64,000 bases of DNA from Arthrobacter sp. SW1 (GTDB lineage: Bacteria > Actinomycetota > Actinomycetes > Actinomycetales > Micrococcaceae): positions 1-64,000 of the forward strand of contig NZ_MJLT01000008.1 of assembly GCF_001766675.1 (NCBI RefSeq). The letters run 5' to 3'. Shown in pieces: positions 62,316 through 64,000 of this stretch. The stretch's first letter is position 1; each line of letters opens with the position of its first letter. The notes under the pieces were generated by a model. The model saw only the letters and a list, made by a program, of their open reading frames with translations, was not told the DNA's origin and searched no databases. A program made the translations under genes and the position numbers.

Positions 62316-62600
62316 TCAGTCGAGCAGGTTCTCGTAGCCTTCGGACGCCGAGGTTACGGTGAATTCGATGACCTCGAAGTCGGCCACGCCGTTCACGTAG
62401 AACGGATCCCGGCCCAGGGCTTCGTTCAGGGTGGCGCGGTCGCTGCGGGACAGCAGCACGCCGCCGATCGCCGGAACGCGCCGGCCCGAGGCCACGAAGA
62501 TCCCGGCATCGAAGGTCTCCTTCACCCAGGCCATATGGGCGGGGCGGTGGAAGTCGACAATCTCGTCCGGAACCTTGTACGTCAGCGACACAATGAACAT
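62316..62600 (-). CDS. YciI-like protein
   Basis: 94 residues, a ferredoxin-like alpha+beta barrel of the YciI/YCII group: MFIVSLTYKVP, then HMAWVKETFDAGIFVASG with the conserved His, and closing FTVTSASEGYENLL. Function unassigned in general. The ATG at 62600 is 6 nt after TACTCT (62607-62612 on this strand), so leaderless. Divergent from the MarR gene 67 bp away. Confidence 0.85.
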   Translation of the reverse strand: MFIVSLTYKVPDEIVDFHRPAHMAWVKETFDAGIFVASGRRVPAIGGVLLSRSDRATLNEALGRDPFYVNGVADFEVIEFTVTSASEGYENLLD

Positions 62601-62630
62601 GCCACCAGAGTACCCAGCAGCCCGCCACGG

Positions 62631-62655
62631 GAATTCTCCTGCAGTGAATTCTCCT
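62631..62655. promoter_or_regulatory. Two GAATTCTCCT direct repeats in the YciI-MarR promoter
   Basis: Ten-base copies at 62631-62640 and 62646-62655, 15 bp apart, the second abutting the MarR -10 (TAGGAT). They may be MarR operators; this is inferred from position. Confidence 0.45.
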
Positions 62656-62667
62656 AGGATGGTTTCC

Positions 62668-63147
62668 ATGACCGAACCCCGCTGGCTGAATGCCGAGGAA
62701 CGCCGCGCCTGGCTGGCCCTCGTCAGTATCAACACCCTGCTGCCGGCGGCATTGGACACCAAGCTGCAGGCGGCGGGGAAGCTTTCCTTGTTCGATTACA
62801 ACGTCCTGGCGATGCTCTCGGAATCCCCGGACCGGTACCTGCCCATGAGCGAACTCGCCGCCCGCACTAGCGCCTCGCTCTCGCGACTTTCGCATGTGGT
62901 CACGAAGCTCCAGAAGCGCGGCTGGGTGGAACGCGAGACGCACCCGAACGATGCCCGGGTCACCGTGGCGCACTTGACCGACGCCGGCATGGGCACCATC
63001 GTGGGCCTCGCCCCGGACCATGTGGAGTCCGTCCGCGAACTCATGATGGACGCGATGACCGAGGAAGACGTCGCGGACCTGGCGCGGATCGGCGAAAAGA
63101 TCGTGGCCCGCCTCAAGCCCGACCACTGGATCCTGCGCGAGCACTGA
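62668..63147 (+). CDS. MarR-family regulator
   Basis: 159 residues: helices, then a winged HTH (YLPMSELAARTSASLSRLSH, VVTKLQKRGWVERETHPNDAR) of the MarR type. It likely controls itself and the divergent yciI gene. The ATG at 62668 is preferred over 62659 since TAGGAT (62655-62660) is 7 nt upstream. Ligand unknown. The third SGNH gene starts 20 bp downstream with its own -10. Confidence 0.86.
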   Translation: MTEPRWLNAEERRAWLALVSINTLLPAALDTKLQAAGKLSLFDYNVLAMLSESPDRYLPMSELAARTSASLSRLSHVVTKLQKRGWVERETHPNDARVTVAHLTDAGMGTIVGLAPDHVESVRELMMDAMTEEDVADLARIGEKIVARLKPDHWILREH

Positions 63148-63167
63148 CTTTGCGGCAGACTGTCGGC

Positions 63168-63968
63168 ATGGATTTTTCGAGCCGCTATGTCGCCCTGGGG
63201 GATTCCTTCACCGAAGGCGTCGGCGATCCTGATCCCACGCGGCCCAACGGCGTCCGCGGTTGGGCGGACCGCGTCGCCGAACAGCTCGGCCGCAATGACA
63301 GCGGATTCGGCTACGCCAACCTCGCCATCCGCGGGAGGAAACTCCGGCAGATCATGGCAGAACAGGTGGCGGCCGCCGTCGCGCTCCAACCGACGCTGGT
63401 CACCCTGTATGCCGGGGCGAACGATATCTTCCGTCCGAAAGTGGACATCGATTCCCTGATGGAGGATTACGACGCCGGCCTGGCCGCCTTGGCTGCCACG
63501 GGCGCCACGGTGCTGCTGTTCACGGGGTTCGACGCCCGCAGTTCGAAGGTGTTCGGCACCATGCGCGGCCGCACGGCTATCTACAACGAACTGGTCCGGG
63601 AAATCGCGGACAGGCACGGCGCGCAGCTGGTGGACTACTGGCGCTTCAGCGAGTACCACGACTGGCGGATGTGGGACCAGGACCGGATGCACATGTCCAC
63701 CGCCGGCCACGCGAACATGGCGAACCGGGTGCTGGACGTGCTGGGGCAGGAGCAGGCTGAGGTAGCTGAGTCGGACGTTGCGGCAGGCGGGCACCTGACC
63801 GGCGGAAGCACCGCCGTCGGGCGCTTGGCGGTTGCCCGGAACAACGCCCGCTGGGCGCGGGAGCACGCAGTCCCGTGGGTGGTACGGCGCATCAAAGGCA
63901 CGTCCTCGGGCGACGGACTGAGCCCGAGATACCCGCAACTGACCCGGATCACGGCTCCCGAACGGTAG
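63168..63968 (+). CDS. SGNH/GDSL hydrolase family protein (third)
   Basis: 266 residues, third paralog with ALGDSFTEGVGD, GANDIF and DRMHMSTAGH. The C-terminus is shorter and has VVRRIKGTSSGDGLSPRYPQ, matching RGVTLGDSLSPRWP in the first. The ATG at 63168 lies 6 nt after CAGACT (63156-63161), leaderless. It is separated from the other two by yciI and marR. The last 32 bases of the window hold nothing I can name. Confidence 0.84.
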   Translation: MDFSSRYVALGDSFTEGVGDPDPTRPNGVRGWADRVAEQLGRNDSGFGYANLAIRGRKLRQIMAEQVAAAVALQPTLVTLYAGANDIFRPKVDIDSLMEDYDAGLAALAATGATVLLFTGFDARSSKVFGTMRGRTAIYNELVREIADRHGAQLVDYWRFSEYHDWRMWDQDRMHMSTAGHANMANRVLDVLGQEQAEVAESDVAAGGHLTGGSTAVGRLAVARNNARWAREHAVPWVVRRIKGTSSGDGLSPRYPQLTRITAPER

Positions 63969-64000
63969 CCGCCGCCGGAGTCCCATATACACCGGATTGG

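Noticed and set aside
1..64000. tRNA, rRNA, riboswitch, integrase or transposase genes
   Set aside because: I looked for conserved T-arm and anticodon-arm patterns and for transposase motifs and saw none that could be supported; a tRNAscan or Infernal run would be decisive.

Overview
The window looks like chromosomal DNA of a high-GC soil actinobacterium of the Micrococcaceae (Arthrobacter or Pseudarthrobacter type; inferred from composition, gene types and codon use, with no 16S gene to confirm). Support comes from a DtxR/IdeR-type iron box, LtrA, DUF4383 and DUF3817 proteins, dense use of ATGA start/stop overlaps, and many genes whose start codon lies 6-7 nt after a TANNNT -10 hexamer with no ribosome binding site (probable leaderless mRNAs). 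No rRNA, tRNA, insertion sequence, integrase, prophage or CRISPR array is visible.

Layout. 1-8.4 kb: two small genes, then a catabolic cluster of unknown substrate: a fused E1 alpha/beta and an E2 of a 2-oxoacid/acetoin-type dehydrogenase, divergent from two SDR oxidoreductases, an MHS-type symporter and a GntR regulator. Three copies of a TTGGATCCAA operator (the core of the VanR operator known from Caulobacter) lie in the divergent promoter. 8.4-12.4 kb: SurE nucleotidase with a PfkB kinase, and a NarL-type two-component system. 12.5-22 kb: mixed housekeeping and regulatory genes (DUF4383, ArsR+SRPBCC, LysE+Lrp, a second Lrp, GluQ-RS, a serine hydrolase, LtrA, a GNAT-AAA+ fusion). 22-28.3 kb: an L-fucose catabolic cluster (alpha-L-fucosidase, L-fucose dehydrogenase, fuconolactonase, fuconate dehydratase, FAH-type hydrolase) with its own GntR/FadR regulator; the same 11-mer lies in two of its promoters. 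28.4-30.1 kb: an MFS exporter with an operator palindrome between -35 and -10. 30.2-35.2 kb: asparagine/aspartate catabolism (permease, aspartase, asparaginase, GntR). 35.3-46.3 kb: mixed metabolic and transport genes. 46.7-47.5 kb: two orphan genes of visibly lower GC. 47.7-53.8 kb: a Wadjet-type anti-plasmid/condensin operon, jetA-jetB-jetC, with no jetD. 53.8-60.3 kb: an FBP zinc-finger gene, then an iron-siderophore uptake operon behind an iron box. 60.6-64 kb: three paralogous SGNH hydrolases with YciI and MarR genes.

The most unusual signal is a set of short palindromic repeats. (i) A 63-bp palindrome (30-bp arms, 3-nt centre) is present five times, bracketing ltrA and the FBP gene and supplying the last codons of one membrane protein. 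(ii) A different 63-bp palindrome lies in frame inside both siderophore permease genes, just before the first membrane helix. (iii) A third element (GGTTGAGCCTGTCGA type) has expanded into tandem arrays in both tails of jetB and also sits, read in another frame, in the N-terminus of the MFS exporter. These repeats are being translated as linker or tail peptides, which is uncommon, and the jetABC operon carrying the largest array lacks its nuclease gene.
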